Translations under genes and position numbers: made by a program
Notes under the pieces: model-generated
Seen by the model: the letters and a program-made list of their open reading frames with translations, nothing else
What the model was told of the DNA's origin: nothing
Databases searched by the model: none
Assembly (NCBI GenBank): GCA_049315325.1
Contig: JBMOKJ010000012.1
Location: 9,010 to 73,009, forward strand
Direction: 5' to 3'
From: CAXXIC01 sp049315325
GTDB taxonomy: Bacteria; Bacteroidota; Bacteroidia; Bacteroidales; UBA7332
Length of the DNA stretch: 64,000 nucleotides
Shown here: positions 8,751-15,597 of the stretch, piece by piece
How the letters are laid out: every line of letters begins with the position of its first letter
Numbering within the stretch: the first letter of the stretch is position 1

Positions 8751-10109
8751 ATGAAATATATCTTCTATTCTATTGTGATTTTATTCTCCCTCCTTTCTAC
8801 TAATGCAGAAGCATCTACATTGGTCGTGGTGGACTCTGTGTCGACAGAGATGGAATCGAATCTGATAAAATTAATCGACACATCAACTATAACCAAACCT
8901 ATTGACTCACTCTCGATTCAGCGAAAAGACACGATTGAAGAGCACCTGATCTACAACAGACTGTTGATGCCTCTTCAGTTTTCGGGAGCTTACCCCGAAG
9001 AGGTAACGCACATCAATTACAACTCAATTTTTGCAGAAACGCAACCCAAATTCGACGCATTAACAATCGATCGAGACACCACTTTCGACACCTATTTCGC
9101 CCTCGACTCCATACGTCTTAAAATTCACCACGCCATCATTTTCCACAATCCAGAATGGGTAGAATCGCTTCTGAGTGAGATTCATGACGATGTGGTAACA
9201 AAACAAAGTAATGGACTTGAAACGTTGCAGAACTTTTTCACGACAGAATTCACTCTCCCTGCAAGAACGCTGCCCAAAAGTGTTCTGAGAAGAATCAATG
9301 AGCGCGGATATTGGATAACCGGGAACAAAGCTGCCATACAATTCTCGCAAACCTACATTTCGTCGAATTGGCAACAAGGCGGTGAGAGCAACCTTTCGAC
9401 CAATAGCACCCTCAACATGAAAGCGAACTACATCGACCCCAAAGGGTGGGCTTTCTACAACGAACTCGACTGGCGCGCGAGTTTCTTCACCACGCAGTCA
9501 GACACTGTGCGCTCGTGGCGTGTGAACGACGACCTCTTTCGCATATCGTCGAATCTGGCGCTGAAAGCAGTCGAAAAATGGAATTATTCGATTTCAACTG
9601 AGTTTAAAACACGCCTCTTCAACTCGTTTAAGACAAATACCAACACCAAGTTGGGTTCATTTCTTTCCCCGACGGAGTTCTCGTTTGGTTTGGGTATGAG
9701 CTACGAAGATAATTTCGAGAAGATTCGCATCAAAAACTTCTCGCTCCTGCTCTCACCTTATTCACTCAACTGGAAATATGTGCTGAGCGACAAAGTGGAT
9801 GTCACCCGCTTTGGTATCGATGCTGGAAGCAAGAGTTTATCTCAAATTGGGTCGCGGTTAGACCTTCGTCTTTCGTGGGAAATTCAACCGAACATCAATT
9901 GGGCAACGCGCTTTTACTACTTTACCACCTACGAAAACGTGGAAACAGAGTGGGAAAACACGTTTAACTTCGTAATCAACAGATATTTCTCGACACGAAT
10001 CTTTTTTCACCTCAAATTCGACGACAAACGCTCGCTACCAGTCGGCGAGACATCCTACTTCCAATTCAAAGAGCTTCTTAGTTTTGGATTAAACTATTCG
10101 TGGAAATAA
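8751..10109 (+). CDS. DUF3078-family outer-membrane-type protein
   Basis: The 452-residue protein begins with a signal peptide (YIFYSIVILFSLLSTNAEA). The C-terminal half is built of alternating amphipathic strands, with the family-like segments SSNWQQGGESNLS, YNELDWRASFF, FRISSNLALKAVEKW and LGSFLSPTEFSFGLGMSYED, ending in a final aromatic strand (LLSFGLNYSWK), as expected for a beta-barrel. DUF3078 proteins are widespread in Bacteroidota and have no settled function. The first 130 residues are variable and Ser/Thr-rich. It is a single gene with its own promoter. Confidence 0.75.
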   Translation: MKYIFYSIVILFSLLSTNAEASTLVVVDSVSTEMESNLIKLIDTSTITKPIDSLSIQRKDTIEEHLIYNRLLMPLQFSGAYPEEVTHINYNSIFAETQPKFDALTIDRDTTFDTYFALDSIRLKIHHAIIFHNPEWVESLLSEIHDDVVTKQSNGLETLQNFFTTEFTLPARTLPKSVLRRINERGYWITGNKAAIQFSQTYISSNWQQGGESNLSTNSTLNMKANYIDPKGWAFYNELDWRASFFTTQSDTVRSWRVNDDLFRISSNLALKAVEKWNYSISTEFKTRLFNSFKTNTNTKLGSFLSPTEFSFGLGMSYEDNFEKIRIKNFSLLLSPYSLNWKYVLSDKVDVTRFGIDAGSKSLSQIGSRLDLRLSWEIQPNINWATRFYYFTTYENVETEWENTFNFVINRYFSTRIFFHLKFDDKRSLPVGETSYFQFKELLSFGLNYSWK

Positions 10110-10140
10110 AACCGAAATCAAAGCAGTTATTTCATCATTC

Positions 10141-10168
10141 TTCTACGGCTTCATATCTGGTAGGACGC
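10141..10168. repeat. Toxin-cassette flank repeat A, copy 1
   Basis: The block starting TTCTACGGCTTCATATC recurs at 14690-14716 with 3 differences over about 27 bases, and in degenerate form at 15471-15495. Copies 1 and 2 lie downstream (minus-strand sense) of an immunity gene. Confidence 0.65.
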
Positions 10169-10265
10169 GAGCTTCAAAAATAGAAAATGGCAGACTTACA
10201 TCCACCATCTTCTTTTCTATAATTGTAATGACCTTCAGATTTTCAGGGTTTTATACGACTAACAT

Positions 10266-10284
10266 CAAATCTGACACATTACCA
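10266..10284. repeat. Toxin-cassette flank repeat B, copy 1
   Basis: CAAATCTGACACATTACCA; a near-identical block at 12684-12702 (CAAATCTGACACATAACCA) sits in the same place, just past the stop codon of another immunity gene. Confidence 0.65.
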
Positions 10285-10302
10285 CGACCAACAGGGGATT
10301 AT

Positions 10303-10725
10303 TTATTTTTTCATTTTATATTTCTTAAGTTCTACTTGTCGTACAGAGTCAATATACAACTTCAAATCCCGACTATTGTAGAAATCTAAACATCTCATCA
10401 AATATAAATTATTGTTCTCAGAATAGGATAAATACTTTTTTACAACCCATTTGTCGATTATTTTCTTGAGATGAGAATCGTTACAATATGATGCTACCAA
10501 CCCAGAAATTTGAACATACGACGAACCATCTGGAGGTGATATTTTTGCATGAGCAATTTTCGTTGCCTTGTAATAGCAATCACAAAAGGCTTCATTTTTT
10601 AGATTTAATAGCTCTTTTTCCAATGAATCCTTAAATAAATTCTGGTTTTTATCTATGCTAGATTGAGAATAGCCATACTCTAACAAAACAAACAATAGGA
10701 ACAAAATAAACTGCGATTTTATCAT
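10303..10725 (-). CDS. Tai4-like periplasmic immunity protein
   Basis: The 140-residue protein begins with a signal peptide (FILFLLFVLLEYGYSQS). The mature part has NEAFCDCYYKATKIA near its start and YLMRCLDFYNSRDLKLYI at the end, resembling Tai4 immunity proteins (clustered Cys and a closing Cys-Leu-Asp-x-Tyr-x-S). Tai4 proteins sit in the periplasm and block Tae4 peptidoglycan amidases. It lies 12 bases downstream of the Rhs tip that ends in a Tae4-like domain, the standard toxin-then-immunity order. Family assignment is by motif recognition; the pairing with Tae4 makes it stronger. Confidence 0.7.
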   Translation of the reverse strand: MIKSQFILFLLFVLLEYGYSQSSIDKNQNLFKDSLEKELLNLKNEAFCDCYYKATKIAHAKISPPDGSSYVQISGLVASYCNDSHLKKIIDKWVVKKYLSYSENNNLYLMRCLDFYNSRDLKLYIDSVRQVELKKYKMKK

Positions 10726-10737
10726 AATTATATATAT

Positions 10738-12540
10738 TTAATGCCAATACTTGACCGTTCCACATTCTTGGTGATATTGCGAACCAGCTTGTCCACGATA
10801 AATAATATCCATATGCCCAGTTGCATCAGACCAGCCACAATCACTCTGCCAAATTATTGCATTTTTTATCGTTTGATTTGACTTCAAGGTCGTTGGATCC
10901 CCAAAGGCATTTGTTAGGTAGCCTGCTATATCTTCTACTCGAAGAAAATAATTCAGATCGTTTGCACCTTTAAAAGTGGCTCCATCGATTTGAGGAATCA
11001 TATAACCAGCTTTATTGAATGCGTAACTTAATCTAATTGCACATGTGTTTGTTAATTGGTCTGGCGATGCATTATTCCAATCTTCGAGAGGCCCACCTAT
11101 TAATTCATATAATTCGTCTTTAGAGTACCCTTCGCCAATAAAAGACTCAGGTTTAGGATAAGCATCAAATATTTTCTTAAGTTGCTTATCTATAAAATGT
11201 TGAGCCATTTTCTTTTGGTGAGCATTGTGCCCATGATTCAACAATCCAACAATAGCTCCAGTAGCTGCACCTTTTAAGAAATCCCCTCCAGATAGCTCCG
11301 CACCGACACCACCAGACAATGCAGAAAAACCAACGGTACCCCATAACGATGAAGCTGCGGCTTCACCAGCTATGCTTTGAAATGCAGATCCACCCAAAGA
11401 ACCCAAACTACCAGATAAGAAACCTTGCATAAAATCGCCACCAGATGCAAATGACATTACGCCTTGAGCATAGCCATGTACTAACGCTCGTCCCACTTCT
11501 TTATAAATAGAGCCAGTCGCACCAAAGGCTTTTCCTATGCCCATAGTCACTACTCCTGATATGGCTCCCATACCTACAGCACCCCAGAAGCTTCTACTAT
11601 CCCATACCTGCTGATTGACTACACAACTAAGTGTATATCCTGCACCGCCTATCAATGCGCCCCAACAGGCCGCATCTATTATAGTTCCAAGTCCAGGTAT
11701 TAAGGCTGAGAAGAAAAACTCTCCACTCGGATCGGTATATTTAAATGGATTCCCGTAGCAGTACCCATACCGATTGTAATTGAGCCAATTATCCGGTGCT
11801 TGCACATACGGGTCGGGGCTCATAAACATCGCTGTCAGCGGGTCGTAAACCCTGCCGTTCATATTGATGATGCCAAACGCATCGAGGTGTTCGTGGCCGG
11901 TATATCCTCTGTTTGTCAGCCAAGATGTCCGATTGTCCTTTTGCGACCAATCGGCTGGATTACGGCGTGCACCCCACGGGTCATAGGCATACTTCTCAAC
12001 CACTGCACCTGCCGCATCCGTCAGTGCTATTAATGATCCTTGAAAATCGGAGTAAGCATAATAGAGTGTCTCTACACCATTATTATCCACGAGCATTGCT
12101 CCGCCGCTAAGGTAGTGAATTTTGCGCACATTACCAGTAGTGGCATCTGTTTCTTCTTCGTAGTCACCCACGTAGTAGCGTGTTTGTTTAAGCGAACCGC
12201 CAACTGTATAGACTGACATTCTACGTTGGTCATCCACACCATAGTCGAGTGTATAGTATTTGTCACCTTCACTCAAAGAGGCTATCTTCTTGAAGTCGGT
12301 GTAGGTGACATCGAGATCGGCAAGCGGTGGAGTTGTAACCACATTTATAATTTTAGTAACGGCGTGAGGCCCATAAGTATCTTCTCCTCTATCTGGTCTT
12401 TTGCCACCGTAGCTCATTTCTGCTGTTGCCCCCAAGTCGCTCTTCTTCCAGATATTGCTTCCCGATTCTTTGTCGTATTCCATCGAAAACTTCGTAACAA
12501 CTCCTGACCGAGTCACCTTCCAATTCGTTAATCGATTCAA
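10738..12540 (-). CDS. Orphan Rhs tip with C-terminal Tae4-like amidase toxin
   Basis: Only the C-terminal portion of an Rhs/YD protein is present. The frame is open back to a stop at 12592-12594 and includes YD-repeat residues (FVYDGLNRLTNW) upstream of the first ATG. Then come the Rhs core (YAYDPWGARRNP about 165-177; GRVYDPLTAMFMSPDPYVQ about 230-248; NPFKYTDPSGE about 264-274), a Gly/Ala-rich hydrophobic stretch (about 275-435), and a 160-residue toxin. The toxin has TCAIRLSYAFNKAGYMIP (Cys500), FLRVEDIAGYL and WSDATGHMDIIY (His576), the Cys/His pair of Tae4 peptidoglycan amidases. There is no N-terminal region, secretion adaptor or promoter, so it likely acts as a donor cassette for recombination or is expressed only by read-through. 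Confidence 0.8.
   Translation of the reverse strand: MNRLTNWKVTRSGVVTKFSMEYDKESGSNIWKKSDLGATAEMSYGGKRPDRGEDTYGPHAVTKIINVVTTPPLADLDVTYTDFKKIASLSEGDKYYTLDYGVDDQRRMSVYTVGGSLKQTRYYVGDYEEETDATTGNVRKIHYLSGGAMLVDNNGVETLYYAYSDFQGSLIALTDAAGAVVEKYAYDPWGARRNPADWSQKDNRTSWLTNRGYTGHEHLDAFGIINMNGRVYDPLTAMFMSPDPYVQAPDNWLNYNRYGYCYGNPFKYTDPSGEFFFSALIPGLGTIIDAACWGALIGGAGYTLSCVVNQQVWDSRSFWGAVGMGAISGVVTMGIGKAFGATGSIYKEVGRALVHGYAQGVMSFASGGDFMQGFLSGSLGSLGGSAFQSIAGEAAASSLWGTVGFSALSGGVGAELSGGDFLKGAATGAIVGLLNHGHNAHQKKMAQHFIDKQLKKIFDAYPKPESFIGEGYSKDELYELIGGPLEDWNNASPDQLTNTCAIRLSYAFNKAGYMIPQIDGATFKGANDLNYFLRVEDIAGYLTNAFGDPTTLKSNQTIKNAIIWQSDCGWSDATGHMDIIYRGQAGSQYHQECGTVKYWH
11700..12130 (-). repeat. Rhs core segment, copy 1 (homologous to 14140-14552)
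   Basis: This stretch is near-identical in long runs to 14140-14552. For example, the blocks around the DPSGE codons and the run encoding PDPYVQAPDNWLNYNRY are almost the same at the DNA level. The similarity stops after DPSGE, where the toxins diverge. Such conserved cores are the known substrate for tip exchange in rhs loci. Confidence 0.8.
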
Positions 12541-12683
12541 TCCATCATAGACAAACTCCTCGCGTTGACCTTTCCCACCATTTGAAAACTCTTATAACAA
12601 AGAATGGCGAGTACATTACCCACCACTCTTCAATTATCGTTTGCTGATTATTGCTGATTACCAACTATTTGAATCATCATCAC

Positions 12684-12702
12684 CAAATCTGACACATAAC
12701 CA
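12684..12702. repeat. Toxin-cassette flank repeat B, copy 2
   Basis: Second copy of the CAAATCTGACACAT block, two bases past the stop codon of the immunity gene at 12705. Nearby is a short direct repeat TTGCTGATTA/TTGCTGATTA (about 12648-12662), just upstream of where Rhs homology of the Tae4 tip begins. Confidence 0.65.
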
Positions 12703-12704
12703 TC

Positions 12705-13142
12705 CTACCAATGAATGTCACTGATTTGATAGGTATTATTATTTTTAATTATTGTTAAATACACAATAAACTTTGTGTTACTGTAAATATCGACATAAGA
12801 AACGATGTATTGATTCTTGATTTTTGGATGTCTTTTAATAGATAGTGTTTTTAGACAATCTTGATTGCTATCTTGGGCTGAAAGAAATGGATCTGCATCA
12901 ATTTTATTTGCCAAAACAGGAATCCTTCTTAACAGTTGCTTAGTACAATATTTTCTTTGTAAAGCATTTGTTTTTTTTACAGAAATTATAGGCTCATCTT
13001 CGGAAACAGACGTTATATATTCAGAATAAAATTGTTTTAAAAACATAACGACCTCTTTATCATTTAAGTCATTCTGGTCGTAACTATAAGACTTAAAAAC
13101 AACTAATATTGCAAATACTGAGAAACATAAAAACTTTTTCAT
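12705..13142 (-). CDS. Secreted immunity-type protein (DUF3828-like), partner of the CHAP-like Rhs tip
   Basis: The 145-residue protein starts with a signal peptide (MKKFLCFSVFAILVVFKSYS). The mature part has the pattern FLKQFYSEYI, LQRKYCTKQLL, DADPFLSAQDSNQDCLKTLS and a closing strand-rich NTYQISDIHW. The protein encoded at 14728-15183 shares this plan (FYTGYCRIL, AQKYCTKRIR, DLYTNDYG, YRINDVR), so the two are paralogues. The fold is compatible with DUF3828/NTF2-like small domains. It starts 30 bases after the CHAP-like toxin stop, so it most likely neutralises that toxin in the periplasm. Confidence 0.7.
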   Translation of the reverse strand: MKKFLCFSVFAILVVFKSYSYDQNDLNDKEVVMFLKQFYSEYITSVSEDEPIISVKKTNALQRKYCTKQLLRRIPVLANKIDADPFLSAQDSNQDCLKTLSIKRHPKIKNQYIVSYVDIYSNTKFIVYLTIIKNNNTYQISDIHW

Positions 13143-13172
13143 ACTCTTACTATTTATTTGGTTTACAATTCA

Positions 13173-14516
13173 TTAACGGCCACCCCATCTATATATCCTA
13201 TAAGAATTTGCCTTGCTATATCCTGACCCTGCCCAAAAGCTATTTTGCTTATAATCTGACACCCATTGAGTACCATTATACATCTCAATATGCCCGTACG
13301 GATGCCCCTTTATTCTATCAAAGACAGCTACATCTCCAGCCGTATTGTTATAATCAAAATTTGAGATATCAACAAACCCCCATTTTAATAGATATTGGTC
13401 ATAATCAGCAGCAGGTACAGGGTGTGGGTTTGTATTTATTCCTCCCGCATCCAATGCCTTTCTTACAAATGCAGCACATCTATGAATTGATTTTGGCTGC
13501 GCATTTGAATTTAAGGCAAAAACAGCCTTTCCTATATTAAAGCCAGTAGATTTCAGTGAACTTTTATAGCCCATTGCAATAGCATCCTCAGAATTTAATA
13601 CAATCACATTCCCTTTTGCATCACGCATTGCATTCCCATTTGCATCATACACAATATCCCCCGTATGATTCAACTCACCAATACTATACCCACTCATAAA
13701 GCCACCATATAATGACATCGGATCTCCACCAGTCAAAGCTGCACCAGTAGCACCGCCCAATCCCGATGCAAATCTTATCATTTCATCTCCGGCTTTTGCT
13801 CCACCAGCTATCGAACCACCCAGCGATCCTAAGGCACCAACAGCAAAACCTTCCCCAAAATCACCACCATCAAAAGAGTTTAATAATCCTTTCCCCAGAC
13901 CATGGATACCAGCACGCATAATCTCATGACCAACAGAACCTACTTTATGTTTAAAAAGGTCTCCAACTCCTGATGGAATCATTTGTTGCGCACCATAAGA
14001 AATCGCTGACTTCACAAATCCACTGAATGCGTTACCCCACGCATTTCCTGAGTTACCTTGCACATAGGCACTTGCAGCTCCCATTGCTACAGCTATAGCA
14101 CCATTTAAAATTATAGACAAAGTTATTGGATCAAAGAGCTCTCCGCTCGGATCGGTATATTTAAATGGATTGCCAAAAGCATAACTGTACCGATTGTAGT
14201 TCAACCAATTATCCGGTGCTTGCACATACGGGTCAGGCGAGAGGAACATCGCTGTCAACGGATCATACACCCGACCGTTCATATTGATAATACCGAAAGC
14301 ATCGAGGTGTTCGTGACCAGTATAACCTCTGTTATTCAGCCAGCTTGTGCGAGTGTCTTTCTGAGTCCAATCATCTGGGTTGCGTCTTTTGCCCCACGGA
14401 TCGTAAGCGTATTTTTCTACTACTATTCCATTTGCATCTGTCAGCGCGAGCAGCGATCCCTGATAATCGTAATACCCGTAATACAGTGTCTCTACACCGT
14501 TACTATTCACAAGCAT
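13173..14516 (-). CDS. Orphan Rhs tip with C-terminal CHAP/NlpC-like cysteine hydrolase toxin
   Basis: The 447-residue open frame begins at an internal Met of the Rhs core. Core motifs YAYDPWGKRRNP, GRVYDPLTAMFLSPDPYVQ and NPFKYTDPSGE are present, followed by a Gly/Ala-rich region (about 135-290) and a distinct 100-residue toxin. That toxin has HRCAAFVRKALDAGG (Cys347), GDVAVFDRIKG and YGHIEMYNG (His409), the Cys...GDv.vF...GHi.mY order of CHAP/NlpC-P60 peptidoglycan hydrolases. The real 5' side of the gene is broken: sequence upstream continues as Rhs core in another frame (14517-14610) and then stops. It is probably silent or a recombination donor. Confidence 0.75.
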   Translation of the reverse strand: MLVNSNGVETLYYGYYDYQGSLLALTDANGIVVEKYAYDPWGKRRNPDDWTQKDTRTSWLNNRGYTGHEHLDAFGIINMNGRVYDPLTAMFLSPDPYVQAPDNWLNYNRYSYAFGNPFKYTDPSGELFDPITLSIILNGAIAVAMGAASAYVQGNSGNAWGNAFSGFVKSAISYGAQQMIPSGVGDLFKHKVGSVGHEIMRAGIHGLGKGLLNSFDGGDFGEGFAVGALGSLGGSIAGGAKAGDEMIRFASGLGGATGAALTGGDPMSLYGGFMSGYSIGELNHTGDIVYDANGNAMRDAKGNVIVLNSEDAIAMGYKSSLKSTGFNIGKAVFALNSNAQPKSIHRCAAFVRKALDAGGINTNPHPVPAADYDQYLLKWGFVDISNFDYNNTAGDVAVFDRIKGHPYGHIEMYNGTQWVSDYKQNSFWAGSGYSKANSYRIYRWGGR

Positions 14517-14552
14517 TGCTCCGCCGCTAAGGTAATGAATTTTGCGAACATG
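14140..14552 (-). repeat. Rhs core segment, copy 2 (homologous to 11700-12130)
   Basis: Second copy of the shared Rhs core DNA. The junction with non-homologous toxin sequence falls right after the DPSGE codons in both copies. Confidence 0.8.
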
Positions 14553-14610
14553 GCCTGTGGGTGTCTATTTCTATTTCTTCATAGTCGCCGAGGTAGTAGC
14601 GGATTACAAA
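14517..14610 (-). pseudogene. Frameshifted 5' remnant of the CHAP-type Rhs tip
   Basis: Minus-strand reading gives IRYYLGDYEE, matching TRYYVGDYEE of the other tip, but after DT the frame runs into HRPCSQNSLP and a stop. Removing one C from the ACCC run at about 14558-14561 restores D-T-T-G-H-V-R-K-I-H-Y-L-S-G-G-A-M-L-V. Rhs similarity ends near 14605, so the remnant is both frameshifted and truncated. Confidence 0.8.
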
Positions 14611-14645
14611 TTAGCTTCGCTGATCGTTGATTCCTTGCAGTACAG

Positions 14646-14671
14646 AAAAGGCGGATTAACAAAAATCCGCC
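14646..14671 (-). terminator. Intrinsic terminator after the third immunity gene
   Basis: On the minus strand GGCGGATT pairs with AATCCGCC (8 bp) and is followed by TTTTCT. A degenerate version of the same region, without a good stem, lies past the repeat copy at 15471-15495. Confidence 0.7.
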
Positions 14672-14689
14672 TTGACCAGTACATCATCT

Positions 14690-14716
14690 TTCTACGGCTT
14701 CATATCCGGCAGGACG
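14690..14716. repeat. Toxin-cassette flank repeat A, copy 2
   Basis: TTCTACGGCTTCATATCC followed by GGCAGGACG, matching 10141-10168. On the minus strand the repeat is followed by the terminator at 14646-14671. Confidence 0.65.
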
Positions 14717-14727
14717 GGGCATTACCC

Positions 14728-15183
14728 CTATCTCACGTCATTTATTCTATATTTATCTTTGACTTTGATAACAGAAATAAACAAAAAGACCTTTTGTTTA
14801 ACAGGATTTCTATTTGCATCATAATTAATTGTATAATAATTTACTATAAATTTATTATTTTTATGAACATCAACCTTTATTGAAAGTGATTTTAGTGATT
14901 CACTTATAATTCCATAATCATTGGTGTATAAATCATGACCATCTGCAAAATATTCTTTCGCTTCATTTCGTATTCTTTTTGTGCAATATTTTTGCGCTAA
15001 AGAATCTATTCTTTCATACAGTAAATTGGCAGGTAAAAATCGGGGCCTATTTTCCAAGATACGACAATAGCCAGTATAAAATTCCTCTATAGCCACTTTC
15101 GCTCCGCTATTTTGCGCTAAACACTGTAACTTTCCGCAACTACATATAATTAAATATGCGAATACTAAAATAATTTTTTTCAT
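14728..15183 (-). CDS. Orphan secreted immunity-type protein (DUF3828-like)
   Basis: The 151-residue protein has a signal peptide (KKIILVFAYLIICSCGKLQC); the CSC near its end may be a lipobox variant. The mature part parallels the 12705-13142 protein: EEFYTGYCRIL, DSLAQKYCTKRIR, then LSIKVDVHKNNKFIVNYY and a closing KDKYRINDVR. Immediately upstream (minus-strand sense) are the last 30 codons of a CHAP-like toxin, so this is the immunity half of a cassette whose toxin has been lost. Retaining it could protect against siblings still carrying that toxin. Confidence 0.7.
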   Translation of the reverse strand: MKKIILVFAYLIICSCGKLQCLAQNSGAKVAIEEFYTGYCRILENRPRFLPANLLYERIDSLAQKYCTKRIRNEAKEYFADGHDLYTNDYGIISESLKSLSIKVDVHKNNKFIVNYYTINYDANRNPVKQKVFLFISVIKVKDKYRINDVR

Positions 15184-15201
15184 TTTTTATAATATTATGT
15201 A

Positions 15202-15294
15202 TTAGTGATTCCATCTATAAATTTGAAACCGTGGTTTATACAATTCATAGTTATTACCAGGCCAGAATGGTTTATTCTGATAATAATTTGACAC
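15202..15294 (-). pseudogene. C-terminal remnant of a third CHAP-like Rhs toxin
   Basis: Minus-strand codons from 15294 to the stop at 15202-15204 read VSNYYQNKPFWPGNNYELYK then PRFQIYRWNH. This aligns with the end of the toxin at 13173 (WVSDYKQNSFWAGSGYSKAN then SYRIYRWGGR). Homology fades a few codons further upstream, where unrelated sequence begins. The immunity gene follows after about 18 bases. Confidence 0.75.
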
Positions 15295-15335
15295 TCCCGT
15301 CCCTTCGGATATACCGCACAATGGTGTTGTTCGTT

Positions 15336-15360
15336 AGCGAGATTTGCAATCTCGCTTTTT
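15336..15360 (+). terminator. Hairpin with T run (terminator-like)
   Basis: AGCGAGATT-TGC-AATCTCGCT is a perfect 9-bp stem with a 3-nt loop followed by TTTTC. No plus-strand gene ends here, so it may be the edge of a repeat or mobile element rather than a working terminator. Confidence 0.5.
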
Positions 15361-15470
15361 CAATATTATAAGGAACTGTGTTCCGACAACAAATATATTT
15401 CTTATTGCTGGAATTACAAATTTCTATTGTAGAGAAAAGTCTAATTATTAAAAATCCACCATAATCATAC

Positions 15471-15495
15471 ATCATCTTTCTACGGTATCGTATTC
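15471..15495. repeat. Toxin-cassette flank repeat A, degenerate copy 3
   Basis: ATCATCTTTCTACGG is shared exactly with the copy at 14683-14697; the rest has drifted. Sequence on its lower-coordinate side also resembles the 14646-14680 terminator region (GGATTTTT/TTAAT blocks), suggesting a former cassette boundary. Confidence 0.5.
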
Positions 15496-15549
15496 GTGTT
15501 GATGTTGAAATAATTTCACTTAAACGCTCATTTTCTCAAATAAAATGCC

Positions 15550-15557
15550 TATATTTG
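15550..15557 (+). promoter_or_regulatory. -7 element for the T9SS nuclease gene
   Basis: TATATTTG, matching TAnnTTTG, 40 bases upstream of the ATG at 15598. Confidence 0.5.
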
Positions 15558-15597
15558 ATGCATTATTTATAAAATATATGTTAATTTATATTTAGAA

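Larger units (their letters stand above)
15295..15597. other. Intergenic 303 bp upstream of the toxin remnant
   Basis: Contains a hairpin with T run at 15336-15360, a degenerate flank repeat A at 15471-15495 and a -7 element for the nuclease gene. The 67-codon minus-strand frame here (15272-15475) crosses the toxin remnant out of frame and looks spurious. The sequence that replaced the body of the third toxin is not recognisable as a known insertion sequence. Confidence 0.5.

Noticed and set aside
10738..15294. Rhs region as part of a T6SS gene cluster
   Set aside because: No VgrG, Hcp, PAAR, sheath or ClpV gene is present in the window.
15272..15475. 67-codon minus-strand open frame
   Set aside because: It overlaps the toxin remnant in another frame, crosses a hairpin and has no recognisable features.
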